From: Streptomyces sp. Isolate_45
GTDB taxonomy: Bacteria > Actinomycetota > Actinomycetes > Streptomycetales > Streptomycetaceae
Length of the DNA: 42,774 nucleotides
Reading direction: 5' to 3'
Assembly: GCF_024721315.2 (NCBI RefSeq)
Contig: NZ_JANFAK020000066.1
Coordinates: 1-42,774 of the forward strand
Positions 16,083 through 23,324 of this stretch are shown one piece after another. Below the pieces are notes generated by a model that did no database searches, was not told the origin of the DNA, and saw nothing but the letters and a program-made list of their open reading frames with translations. The first letter of the stretch is position 1. The number at the start of each line of letters is the position of its first letter. A program made the position numbers and the translations under genes.

Positions 16083-18397
16083 CCGCGACGGACCCCGCCA
16101 GGACGGCCCCGCTGCCCCTCGACCCGTCCATCGCCCCGCCCGGCACCCGCAACTTCCGCGACGCCGGAGGCATCCCCGCCGACCAGTGGCACGCCGACCA
16201 GAACGGCGAGACGCTCGTCCCCACCCACTGCTGCTTCTGCGGAGTCCAGTGCGGGATGTACCTGCGCGTCGACAAGGGCGGCAAGGTCTTCGGCGTCGAG
16301 CCCCGCAACCACGACATCAACCGGATGCGGCTGTGCCCCAAGGGCATCAACGCCTACCAGCAGGTCAACCACCCCGACCGGCTGACCGCCCCGCTCATGC
16401 GCCGATCCCGGGACGAGGAGTTCCGCGAGTGCTCCTGGGACGAGGCGCTCGACTTCACCGTCTCCGAGGTCCGGCGCATCCAGGGCGAGCACGGCAACGA
16501 CGCCTTCGGGCTGCTCGGCGGAGCCAGCCTCTACTCCGAGAAGACCTACCTCGTCGGCAAGTTCGGCCGGGTCGCCCTCAAGACCCGGCACGTGGACTAC
16601 AACGGCCGCCTCTGCATGGTCAGCGCGGCCGGCGCCAACAAGCTCGCGTTCGGCATCGACCGGGCCGGGAACCCCTTCTCGGACATCCTCCTCACCGACT
16701 GCCTCCTGATCGCCGGGTCCAACGTGGGCGAGTGCTTCCCCGTGATGACCCAGTACGTGTGGGGAGCGCGCGACCGGGGCGCCTCGCTGATCGTCGTCGA
16801 TCCCCGCGAGACCGCCGTCGCCCGCACCGCGGACATCCACGTCGCCCTCAAGCCCGGCACGGACTCGGCCTTCTTCAACGCCGTCCTGCACGTGATCGTC
16901 GCCGAGGGACTGACCGACGAGGGCTACCTCGCCGCCCACACCACCGGCTGGGAGGAGGTCCGCGAGAACGTCCAGGACTACCCGCCCGCCCGGGCGGCCG
17001 CGATCTGCGGGATCCCCGAGGAGCAGATCGTCCAGGTGGCCCGGACGTTCGGCCGGGCCGGCAACGCCATGGCCTTCCACGCCCGGGGCGTCGAGCACCA
17101 CTCGCAGGGCGTCGAGAACTGCCTGTCCATCATCAACCTGTGCGTCGCCACCGGGAACCTCGGCAAGCCCGGGGCGGGCTACGGAACCATCACCGGGCAG
17201 GGCAACGGGCAGGGCGGCCGCGAGCACGGCCAGAAGTCGGACCTGCTGCCCGGCGGGCGCTCCATCATGAACGAGGAGCACCGCCGCCAGATCTGCCGGA
17301 TCTGGGGCATCGAGGAGGCCGATCTGCCGCTCGCCGGAACCTCCATGATGGAAATGGTCTGGCAGATGCAGCGCCAGGAGATCCGCGGCCTCATCGGCAT
17401 CTGCAACAACCCGTTCGTTTCCCTTCCCAACTACGGCGCGGTCAAGGACGGGTACGACACCCTCGAATTCCACGCCCAGTTCGACTTCTTCCTCTCCGAG
17501 ACCGCCACAAACGCCCACGTCGTCTTCCCCGTCACGGTGTGGGCCGAGGACGAGGGCGTCATGGCCAACACCGAGGCCCGCGTCGTCAAGCACAACAAGG
17601 CGCAGGAACCGCCCGCGGGGGTGCGCACCGACACCTGGGTGATGTGCGAACTGGCCCGCCGCCTGGGCGTCGGCGACAAGTTCGACTTCGCCGGCTCGCG
17701 CGAGGTGTTCGAGGAACTGCGCGTCGCCTCCGCCGGCACCGTCAACGACTACTACGGCATCACCTACGAGCGGCTGGAGGAGACCGGCGGCATCATGTGG
17801 CCGTGCCCGTCCACCGACCACCCGGGCACCCCCCGGCTGTTCGAGGGCGGCAGGACCTACCACCCCGACGGGAAGGTCCACCTCCAGGTCGTCGAGTGGC
17901 ACGCGCCGATGGACCCGTACACCGAGGAGTACCCGCTCTCCCTGACCACCGGACGCACCGTCGCGCACTTCCTGTCCGGGAACCAGACGCGCCGTCTGGG
18001 CGCGCTCGTGGAACAGACCCCGCGGCCCTGGGTGGAGGTCCACCCCTCGCACGGCTTCCGCAACGGCGAGCCGGTTCGGGTGGTCACCCGGCGCGGCAGC
18101 GAGGTCTTCCCGGCGCTGGTCACGGAGGCCATCCGCCCCGACACGGTCTTCATCCCCTACCACTGGCCCGTCCCGACGGCCGCGAACGCCCTGACCATCG
18201 ACGCCCTCGACCCCCGCTCCAAGATCCCCGAGTACAAGGTGTGCGCCGCCCGCATCGAGTCCGCCGAGCGGATCGACGAGGTCCCGGCACCGCCCACGGC
18301 CCCCGGCCACGAGGCGTATCCGGAGACCCAGGTCTCCCGCACCGATCCCTTGCCGCCCACGTCCCCGCAGGGCCGTGGCACGGCCGAGAGGAGCTGA
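16079..18397 (+). CDS. Molybdopterin oxidoreductase, NasA/NapA-type nitrate reductase catalytic subunit
   Basis: A 772-residue Mo-bisPGD enzyme. The N-terminal 4Fe-4S site is C51/C52-x-C54-x3-C58-x27-C86 (CCFCGVQCGMY, then LCPKG). The likely Mo ligand is Cys179 in YNGRLCMVSAAGANK, the Cys-Met-x-Ser-Ala pattern of Nas/Nap nitrate reductases; formate dehydrogenases have Cys or Sec followed by His. GQGNGQGGREHGQK and the C-terminal LTTGRTVAHFLSGNQTRR are typical cofactor-binding stretches. There is no Tat signal, so it is cytoplasmic. The GTG start overlaps the preceding stop and has AAGAAGGG at 7 nt. Flanking NarK genes support nitrate as substrate; formate or another oxyanion is not excluded. 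Confidence 0.88.
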   Translation: MTATDPARTAPLPLDPSIAPPGTRNFRDAGGIPADQWHADQNGETLVPTHCCFCGVQCGMYLRVDKGGKVFGVEPRNHDINRMRLCPKGINAYQQVNHPDRLTAPLMRRSRDEEFRECSWDEALDFTVSEVRRIQGEHGNDAFGLLGGASLYSEKTYLVGKFGRVALKTRHVDYNGRLCMVSAAGANKLAFGIDRAGNPFSDILLTDCLLIAGSNVGECFPVMTQYVWGARDRGASLIVVDPRETAVARTADIHVALKPGTDSAFFNAVLHVIVAEGLTDEGYLAAHTTGWEEVRENVQDYPPARAAAICGIPEEQIVQVARTFGRAGNAMAFHARGVEHHSQGVENCLSIINLCVATGNLGKPGAGYGTITGQGNGQGGREHGQKSDLLPGGRSIMNEEHRRQICRIWGIEEADLPLAGTSMMEMVWQMQRQEIRGLIGICNNPFVSLPNYGAVKDGYDTLEFHAQFDFFLSETATNAHVVFPVTVWAEDEGVMANTEARVVKHNKAQEPPAGVRTDTWVMCELARRLGVGDKFDFAGSREVFEELRVASAGTVNDYYGITYERLEETGGIMWPCPSTDHPGTPRLFEGGRTYHPDGKVHLQVVEWHAPMDPYTEEYPLSLTTGRTVAHFLSGNQTRRLGALVEQTPRPWVEVHPSHGFRNGEPVRVVTRRGSEVFPALVTEAIRPDTVFIPYHWPVPTAANALTIDALDPRSKIPEYKVCAARIESAERIDEVPAPPTAPGHEAYPETQVSRTDPLPPTSPQGRGTAERS

Positions 18398-18403
18398 CGC
18401 GCC

Positions 18404-19003
18404 ATGATGGGCCGCACGATCTTCATCGACCCGGGCCGTTGCATCGGCTGCCAGGCCTGCGTCTCCGCCTGCCGCGAATGCGATTCGCACCGCGGCAAGT
18501 CGATGATCCACCTGGACTACACCGACCCCGGCATGTCGGTGGCCTCCCTCCCGACCGTCTGCATGCACTGCGAGGACCCGGTCGCGCCCTGCGCCGAGGT
18601 CTGCCCCGCCGACGCGATCCTCGTCACCGCCGACGGAGTGGTCCAACAGGCCGACACCTCCCGCTGCATCGGCTGCGCCAACTGCGTCAACGCCTGCCCG
18701 TTCGGCGTTCCCAAGATCGACCTCCAGGCGAAGCTCCAGATGAAGTGCAACCTCTGCTACGACCGCACCGCCTACGGCCTGGCCCCCATGTGCGCCACCG
18801 TCTGCCCGACCGGGGCGCTCTTCTACGGAACCCTCGAAGAACTCCAGGCCGAACGCCCCGGCGTACAGGTCGCCGACTCCTTCGTCTTCGGAGACGTCGT
18901 GGTCAGCACCGGCGTGGCGATGGTCGTACCCGCGGACAAGGTCCAGTGGCCCGTTCCCGGCGGCCTCCCCGTCGTCGAGGTCAACGGAGTGGATGTCCGA
19001 TGA
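18404..19003 (+). CDS. Four-cluster 4Fe-4S ferredoxin subunit (NarH/PsrB/NrfC-like)
   Basis: A 199-residue electron-transfer subunit with four cysteine groups: CIGCQACVSAC, CMHCEDPVAPCAEVC, CIGCANCVNAC and CNLCYDRTAYG ending MCATVC. All sixteen positions are cysteine, so four 4Fe-4S clusters are expected, unlike NarH, in which one is 3Fe-4S. It has no signal peptide, so it should sit with the Mo subunit in the cytoplasm and relay electrons from the membrane cytochrome. It starts 6 bp after the Mo gene with GAGGAG upstream; ATG 18407 is an alternative start. Its stop overlaps the Rieske start (ATGA). Confidence 0.93.
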   Translation: MMGRTIFIDPGRCIGCQACVSACRECDSHRGKSMIHLDYTDPGMSVASLPTVCMHCEDPVAPCAEVCPADAILVTADGVVQQADTSRCIGCANCVNACPFGVPKIDLQAKLQMKCNLCYDRTAYGLAPMCATVCPTGALFYGTLEELQAERPGVQVADSFVFGDVVVSTGVAMVVPADKVQWPVPGGLPVVEVNGVDVR

Positions 19004-19659
19004 GCGTGACCCAACAGCCCTCACCCGGACCGGGACCCGAGTCCGACGGCGACACGGCCGCCGACCTGCTGCGCGACCGGATCAGCGCCGACTCCCTCAC
19101 CACCCGCCGCGACTACCTGAGGATCGTCGCCACCGTCTCCGGCGGCCTGGCCATCGGCGGGGTCGGTGTCGCCGCCGGCATCCTGCACCGGCACGGCGAC
19201 AGCGAGTCCCTGCCCGAGGCCAAGATGGTCACCGACGACCTGCCCCCGGGGCAGTCCGTGGCCTTCCGCTTCCCCGGCGAGGAGGACCGGGCCCTGGCCG
19301 TCCGGCTGTCCGACGGCAGCCTCGTCGGCTACTCCGCCGTCTGCACCCACCTGGCCTGCGGTGTGCTCTGGCGCGAGGACCGTGGAGCCGACGGGGAGTT
19401 GTACTGCCCTTGCCACGAAGGTGTCTTCGACGCCCGCACCGGTGAGGTGACGGCCGGGCCACCGCCCCGACCCCTCCCCAGGATCATCATGACCGAGCAG
19501 GCCGACGGCAGTGTCTGGGCCGTCGCCACCGCCCGGTCGGGAGAGCCGTCCCAGGAAGCCCTGTGCCGGCAGTTCGGCGAGTCCCGACCGGAGATGGCCC
19601 AGCGCCTGGGCTGCCCCGCGGCGGACCGTGCCACCACGACCGAGAGCAGACGGACGTGA
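19000..19659 (+). CDS. Rieske 2Fe-2S protein with Tat signal-anchor
   Basis: A 219-residue Rieske protein. TTRRDYLRIVATVSGG (about 34-49) is a twin-arginine motif followed by a hydrophobic helix, so the domain should be exported folded and stay anchored outside. CTHLAC (C115, H117, C120) and CPCHEG (C136, C138, H139) give two Cys and two His ligands plus the extra cysteine pair that forms a disulfide in high-potential bc1-type Rieske proteins. In this operon it may take electrons from quinol beside the cytochrome b subunit, as proposed for Rieske subunits of haloarchaeal nitrate reductases. It overlaps the ferredoxin gene by 4 bp and the next gene by 4 bp (GTGA). Confidence 0.93.
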   Translation: MSVTQQPSPGPGPESDGDTAADLLRDRISADSLTTRRDYLRIVATVSGGLAIGGVGVAAGILHRHGDSESLPEAKMVTDDLPPGQSVAFRFPGEEDRALAVRLSDGSLVGYSAVCTHLACGVLWREDRGADGELYCPCHEGVFDARTGEVTAGPPPRPLPRIIMTEQADGSVWAVATARSGEPSQEALCRQFGESRPEMAQRLGCPAADRATTTESRRT

Positions 19660-20024
19660 GCGACGAACCCCTGCCTCCGCGCCCCGCCCACCGGCCCGGG
19701 AGCGCCGAGCCCCGGCTGAACCGCCCGGTGCGCGAGCGGTATCCGCAGATCCGCCCCACCAGCGGTTACGGCGACCCGCGGATCCGGCACACCGGCCCCG
19801 GCCCCGGAGCCGGCACCGAACAGGAGCCGGAGCGCTCCTCGAAGCTCAACGCACGGCTCGCCCTGGCCCTCACCGTCGTCATCGGGCAGCTCTGGGCGCT
19901 GACCGTCACCGTCAACGAGTGGATGAAGGGGAACACCGGCACGGCGTGGTGGGGGGCGGGATTCCTGGTCCTGTCCTTCCTCGTCGTGATCGGTCTGTGG
20001 CTCCTCGACCCGAAGGACCGATGA
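19656..20024 (+). CDS. Small two-helix membrane protein of the nitrate-reductase operon
   Basis: A 122-residue protein. The first 65 residues are polar and proline-rich with no clear fold. Two hydrophobic helices follow (LALALTVVIGQLWALTVTV and AGFLVLSFLVVIGLWLL), joined by a short loop NEWMKGNTGTAWW; the tail ends DPKDR. The GTG start overlaps the Rieske stop and its own stop overlaps narK copy 2, so it is translationally coupled on both sides and very likely a subunit or assembly factor. I do not recognise the family. Confidence 0.82.
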   Translation: MSDEPLPPRPAHRPGSAEPRLNRPVRERYPQIRPTSGYGDPRIRHTGPGPGAGTEQEPERSSKLNARLALALTVVIGQLWALTVTVNEWMKGNTGTAWWGAGFLVLSFLVVIGLWLLDPKDR

Positions 20025-21454
20025 CCATGTCCATACCCACGCCCACTCCGACCGGGGTGCGTTCGCACCGCGCGGAGACCTACAAGCCCGGCGCCACCAT
20101 CGGGGACTGGAGGCCCGAGGACGACGGATTCTGGCAGTCCACCGGCCGCAAGGTCGCCCAGCGGAACCTGTGGGTGTCGATCCCCGCGCTGATGCTCGGC
20201 TTCGTGGTCTGGCAGGTCTGGTCGGTGACCGTGGTCAAGCTGAACGACGTCGGCTTCGCCTTCTCCAAGTCGCAACTGTTCTGGCTGACCGCCATTCCCG
20301 GCCTGACCGGCGGCACCTTCCGGATCCTGTACACCTTCATCGGGCCGATCTTCGGCGAGCGCAAGTTCACCGCCTTCAGCACGATAATCCTGGTCGCCCC
20401 GATGCTGTGGCTGGGCTTCGCGCTCCAGGACACGGGCACGCCCTACTGGGAGCTGGCGCTCATCGCGGCCGTCTGCGGGATCGGCGGCGCGAACTTCGCC
20501 TCCTCGATGGCGAACATCGGATTCTTCTTCCCCAAGCGGGAGAAGGGCAGTGCCAACGGCCTCAACGGAGGTCTCGGAAACCTCGGCGTGAGCGTGGTCC
20601 AGCTGGTCGCGCCGCTGGTGGTCACCGCCGCCGTGCTGGGCGCCCCCGCCGGTGGCCCGCAGCGCGACGCGAAGAACGACACCGACATCTGGCTCCAGAA
20701 CGGCGCCTTCCTCTGGGTGCCCCTCCTGGTGATCATGGCGGTGCTCGCCTGGTTCCTCATGAACGACCTCAGGGTGGCCTCGGCCCCCTTCAGCCAGCAG
20801 AAGATCATCTTCAAGCGCAAGCACAACTGGCTGATGACCTGGCTCTACGTCGGCACCTTCGGCTCGTTCATCGGGTTCGCGGCCGGCCTGCCCCTGCTGA
20901 TCAAGAACAATTTCGAGTCCCAGGGCTACCAGGCCACCACCTATGCCTGGATCGGCCCCTTCGTCGGCGCCCTCATGCGCTGGGCCGGCGGCTGGCTCTC
21001 CGACAGGATGGGCGGCGCCAGGGTGACCATGCTGTCCTTCGTCGGCATGGCCGCGGCCCTCGTCGTGGTGATCTTCGCGCTTCCGCACGGCGGCGACCAG
21101 GGCAGCTTCTGGGCCTTCTTCATCGGCTTCCTGGTGGCATTCGCCTTCTCCGGGCTGGGCAACGGCTCCACCTTCCGGCAGATCCCGGTCATCTTCCGGG
21201 ACCAGCACATGCGCCAGGCCGAAGGACGGGGCCCCGAGGCGCGGGCGGCCGCCATGCGGCAGTCCGAGATGGAGGCGGGCGCCGTCACCGGCTTCTCCTC
21301 CGCCATCGCCGCGTACGGCTTCTTCTTCATCCCGGCGATGTTCGCGGCCATGGCGGTCACGCCCGCCCTGTGGCTGTTCATCGGGTTCTACGCGACCTGC
21401 CTCGCCGTGTGCTGGTGGTTCTACGCCCGCAAGGGCGCCGAAGCCCCCAGCTGA
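20021..21454 (+). CDS. narK: NarK-type nitrate/nitrite transporter, copy 2
   Basis: A 477-residue major-facilitator protein with about 12 helices and both nitrate signatures (GGLGNLGVS and GLGNGSTFRQIP). It shares the N-terminal motif YKPGATIGDWRPEDDGFW and the C-terminal WWFYARKGAEAPS with copy 1, and long central blocks such as KRKHNWLMTWLYVGTFGS are identical. It has extra residues in a cytoplasmic loop (about APAGGPQRDAKNDTD). The ATG overlaps the previous stop (ATGA); a second ATG at 20027 has AAGGA nearer the usual spacing. Coupling to the Mo, FeS and Rieske genes is the strongest local evidence that the enzyme handles nitrate. Confidence 0.94.
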   Translation: MTMSIPTPTPTGVRSHRAETYKPGATIGDWRPEDDGFWQSTGRKVAQRNLWVSIPALMLGFVVWQVWSVTVVKLNDVGFAFSKSQLFWLTAIPGLTGGTFRILYTFIGPIFGERKFTAFSTIILVAPMLWLGFALQDTGTPYWELALIAAVCGIGGANFASSMANIGFFFPKREKGSANGLNGGLGNLGVSVVQLVAPLVVTAAVLGAPAGGPQRDAKNDTDIWLQNGAFLWVPLLVIMAVLAWFLMNDLRVASAPFSQQKIIFKRKHNWLMTWLYVGTFGSFIGFAAGLPLLIKNNFESQGYQATTYAWIGPFVGALMRWAGGWLSDRMGGARVTMLSFVGMAAALVVVIFALPHGGDQGSFWAFFIGFLVAFAFSGLGNGSTFRQIPVIFRDQHMRQAEGRGPEARAAAMRQSEMEAGAVTGFSSAIAAYGFFFIPAMFAAMAVTPALWLFIGFYATCLAVCWWFYARKGAEAPS

Positions 21455-21471
21455 CCCGTGGCCGTACGGGT
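21454..21471 (+). terminator. Short hairpin after narK copy 2
   Basis: ACCCGT pairs with ACGGGT around a 6-nt loop directly at the narK stop. The stem is only 6 bp, so it is a weak candidate for the end of the nitrate-reductase operon. Confidence 0.3.
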
Positions 21472-21548
21472 ACGGGCACGGGCGGCATCGAAGAGGGGGA
21501 CGGGGGCGGGGCCTGCCGCAGGAGCCGGGGCCGCCGCCCGGGCGGCCG

Positions 21549-21554
21549 TACCCT
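21549..21554 (+). promoter_or_regulatory. -10 box TACCCT for a leaderless transcript
   Basis: TACCCT ends 6 nt before ATG 21561 and no Shine-Dalgarno sequence is present. Confidence 0.4.
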
Positions 21555-21560
21555 TGAGGC

Positions 21561-21800
21561 ATGAGCACCGCCCCCGCCTCCGAACCGCAGTCCCCGCAGC
21601 CCGAGACCGAGGCGCGACCGGCGAAGCCCGAAGCGAAGCCCACGCCGGCGAAGCCCAAGCCCCGGCTGGTCTTCGACGACCCGCTGGACCAGCAGTCCTC
21701 CGACGACACGGACCGAGGCTGGGGCGAACGGGCCCCCGCCGGTGGAGGCACGGCCGACCTGGCCCGCTTCCTCGACGAGAAGCCCCCGCACCACATCTGA
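21561..21800 (+). CDS. Small acidic/proline-rich protein (79 aa)
   Basis: The N-terminal half is disordered (Pro/Glu/Lys repeats such as KPEAKPTPAKPKPR). The C-terminal part has RLVFDDPLDQQSSDDTDRGW and ends TADLARFLDEKPPHHI, which reads like a conserved short linear or helical motif. It has no signal peptide or membrane segment. I do not recognise it, but the composition and the defined C-terminus look like a real streptomycete gene. It is convergent with mscL, with stops 13 bp apart. Confidence 0.65.
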   Translation: MSTAPASEPQSPQPETEARPAKPEAKPTPAKPKPRLVFDDPLDQQSSDDTDRGWGERAPAGGGTADLARFLDEKPPHHI

Positions 21801-21813
21801 TCCGCCCGGGCGG

Positions 21814-22317
21814 TCAGAAGGCGTCGCGCGACCCCGGCGCCCCGGGGGCGCCACCGCCGTTCCCGGCGCGCTGCGCGACGAGCGCGTCCCGGATCTCCTT
21901 GAGGACCTCCAGTTCGGTGATCTCCATGGTCTCCTGCACGCCTTCCTTGGCCTTGCGGCGCGCTTCCTGCTTGGCGAGGTACTTCGCCATCGGCAGCACC
22001 ATCAGGAAGTAGACGACGGCCGCGGTGATCAGGAAGGTCAGCGTGGCGTTCAGGACCGAACCCCAGAGGATCTCCACCCCCGTCGGCTGGCCGTCCTTGC
22101 CGATGCCGCAAGGGTTCTTGATGCAGGACTTGTAGACATCCAGGTTCTTCGTGCCGATGGCGCCGATGACCGGGCTGATGATGCCCTTCACGAGCGAGTT
22201 CACGATGTTCGTGAACGCGGCGCCGATGACGACGGCCACCGCCAGGTCGACGACGTTGCCGCGCATCAGGAAGGCCTTGAAGCCCGCCAGGACGCTCTCC
22301 TTCTTCTTCTCGCTCAC
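21814..22317 (-). CDS. mscL: Large-conductance mechanosensitive channel
   Basis: A 167-residue pore protein that releases solutes on hypo-osmotic shock. The N-terminus MSEKKKESVLAGFKAFLMRG and helix 1 NVVDLAVAVVIGAAFTNIV are classic MscL; helix 2 (TLTFLITAAVVYFLMVLPM) follows an outer loop. That loop contains SCIKNPCG, a cysteine pair that could form a disulfide. The C-terminal helix (LEVLKEIRDALVAQ) and a Gly/Ala tail end the protein. The frame opens at 22356, but GTG 22317 has AAAGG at 8-9 nt and gives the family N-terminus. Confidence 0.95.
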   Translation of the reverse strand: MSEKKKESVLAGFKAFLMRGNVVDLAVAVVIGAAFTNIVNSLVKGIISPVIGAIGTKNLDVYKSCIKNPCGIGKDGQPTGVEILWGSVLNATLTFLITAAVVYFLMVLPMAKYLAKQEARRKAKEGVQETMEITELEVLKEIRDALVAQRAGNGGGAPGAPGSRDAF

Positions 22318-22470
22318 CACTGAGCCTTTCTTCGCATCTACGGAACTTGGAGCCAACGGTTCCGAAAGCTACGGCAGTCAAGGCCCGGCGTGTCCAATCG
22401 CTGCCCTCCTTGAGGTGACTTGACTGCTCGCCCGTGCGAATCCGCGCCGAACGAGCCGGGGCGGAGCGGA

Positions 22471-23178
22471 TCAGCACAGCGTCACCGCCAGCCTCGCCAC
22501 CGAGCCCGCACCGACGAGGGCCCGCGCGGTGTCCCGGGGTACCGACAGGACCACCAGCGCCCCGCCTTCCCCGACCTCCCGGTCCGCATGCGGGACTTCG
22601 GCCACCCGCGCCCCGGCGGCCACCACCCGGGGCGGCCCCGTGCGCTCCGCCGCCACCACGTCCACCCGGTCCCCGGGACGCAGCAGTCCCACCGTCGCGG
22701 CGTCCGCGATGCGCACCGGAGCCGACACCATGCGCACCACCGCCGGCGGCGGTTTCACCTCGGGCGGCGGCGAACTCCGCGCGGCCCGGGCCTCCGTACC
22801 GCCGACGACCAGCGCGGCAGCCGTGACGGCCAACCCGGCAGACGCCGCACGCCTCCGACGCCGCACCGCGCGGCGCAGCCGGCCCCCGCCCCGCCCCACG
22901 CGCAGCGGGGGAAAGAGCGGAACGGGGCGCGCGGGAGGACACGCGGAAGCGGGAGGCCACGCGGAAGCGCTGGGACACGCGGAAGCGGGAGGCCACGCGG
23001 AAGCGGTGGGACACGCGCAAGCAGGCGGACAAGCGGAAGCGCTGGGACACGCGGAAGCAGGCGACGAAGGAGCAGCGGATCCCGCAGAGGCGGGCGAACC
23101 CGCCGACGGGGAGGGCGAGAAGGAGGTCGGGAGCGAGCCGCGAAGGGCCGGGGGAGTGTTCCTGGACATGGTGAGCAC
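22471..23178 (-). CDS. SAF-domain membrane protein (CpaB/RcpC-like) with hexapeptide repeat
   Basis: A 235-residue protein in three parts: a disordered N-terminus with a six-residue repeat alternating ASACPS and ASAWPP (about residues 40-82), a basic stretch (RLRRAVRRRRR) plus one membrane helix (AGLAVTAAALVVGG), and a C-terminal SAF domain (RIADAATVGLLRPGDRVDVV onward), as in Flp-pilus CpaB/RcpC proteins and streptomycete relatives. The repeat would be cytoplasmic if the SAF domain is outside. The start is GTG 23178 or ATG 23169; neither has a clear ribosome binding site, and long frames are open on the other strand here, so the N-terminus is uncertain. Confidence 0.7.
   Translation of the reverse strand: MLTMSRNTPPALRGSLPTSFSPSPSAGSPASAGSAAPSSPASACPSASACPPACACPTASAWPPASACPSASAWPPASACPPARPVPLFPPLRVGRGGGRLRRAVRRRRRAASAGLAVTAAALVVGGTEARAARSSPPPEVKPPPAVVRMVSAPVRIADAATVGLLRPGDRVDVVAAERTGPPRVVAAGARVAEVPHADREVGEGGALVVLSVPRDTARALVGAGSVARLAVTLC
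22933..23058. repeat. 18-bp tandem repeat, seven copies
   Basis: Seven contiguous 18-bp units of the type GGGAGGCCACGCGGAAGC, with variation confined mainly to the first three positions and position 7. It encodes the alternating Cys/Trp hexapeptides of the SAF protein on the minus strand. The unit length keeps frame, so copy number can vary without breaking the gene. Confidence 0.85.
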
Positions 23179-23324
23179 CGCCGAACTGATCGGTCCGGTG
23201 TCCGGGCGGACGCCCGAACACCCCTCACGATCCGCCCCGCCACCCGATCCCGCTCCGCCCTGTGGACGGTCCCCAGGGTGTGGACAACTCCGTCACCCGC
23301 ACGGGTGGGTGCTCCGGGCCACCT

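Noticed and set aside
16079..18397. Calling the Mo enzyme a formate dehydrogenase partner of PFL
   Set aside because: The Cys-Met-x-Ser-Ala active-site text and coupling to narK point to nitrate; kept only as an alternative.
22933..23058. CRISPR array
   Set aside because: Units are contiguous 18-mers with no spacers and lie in a coding frame.
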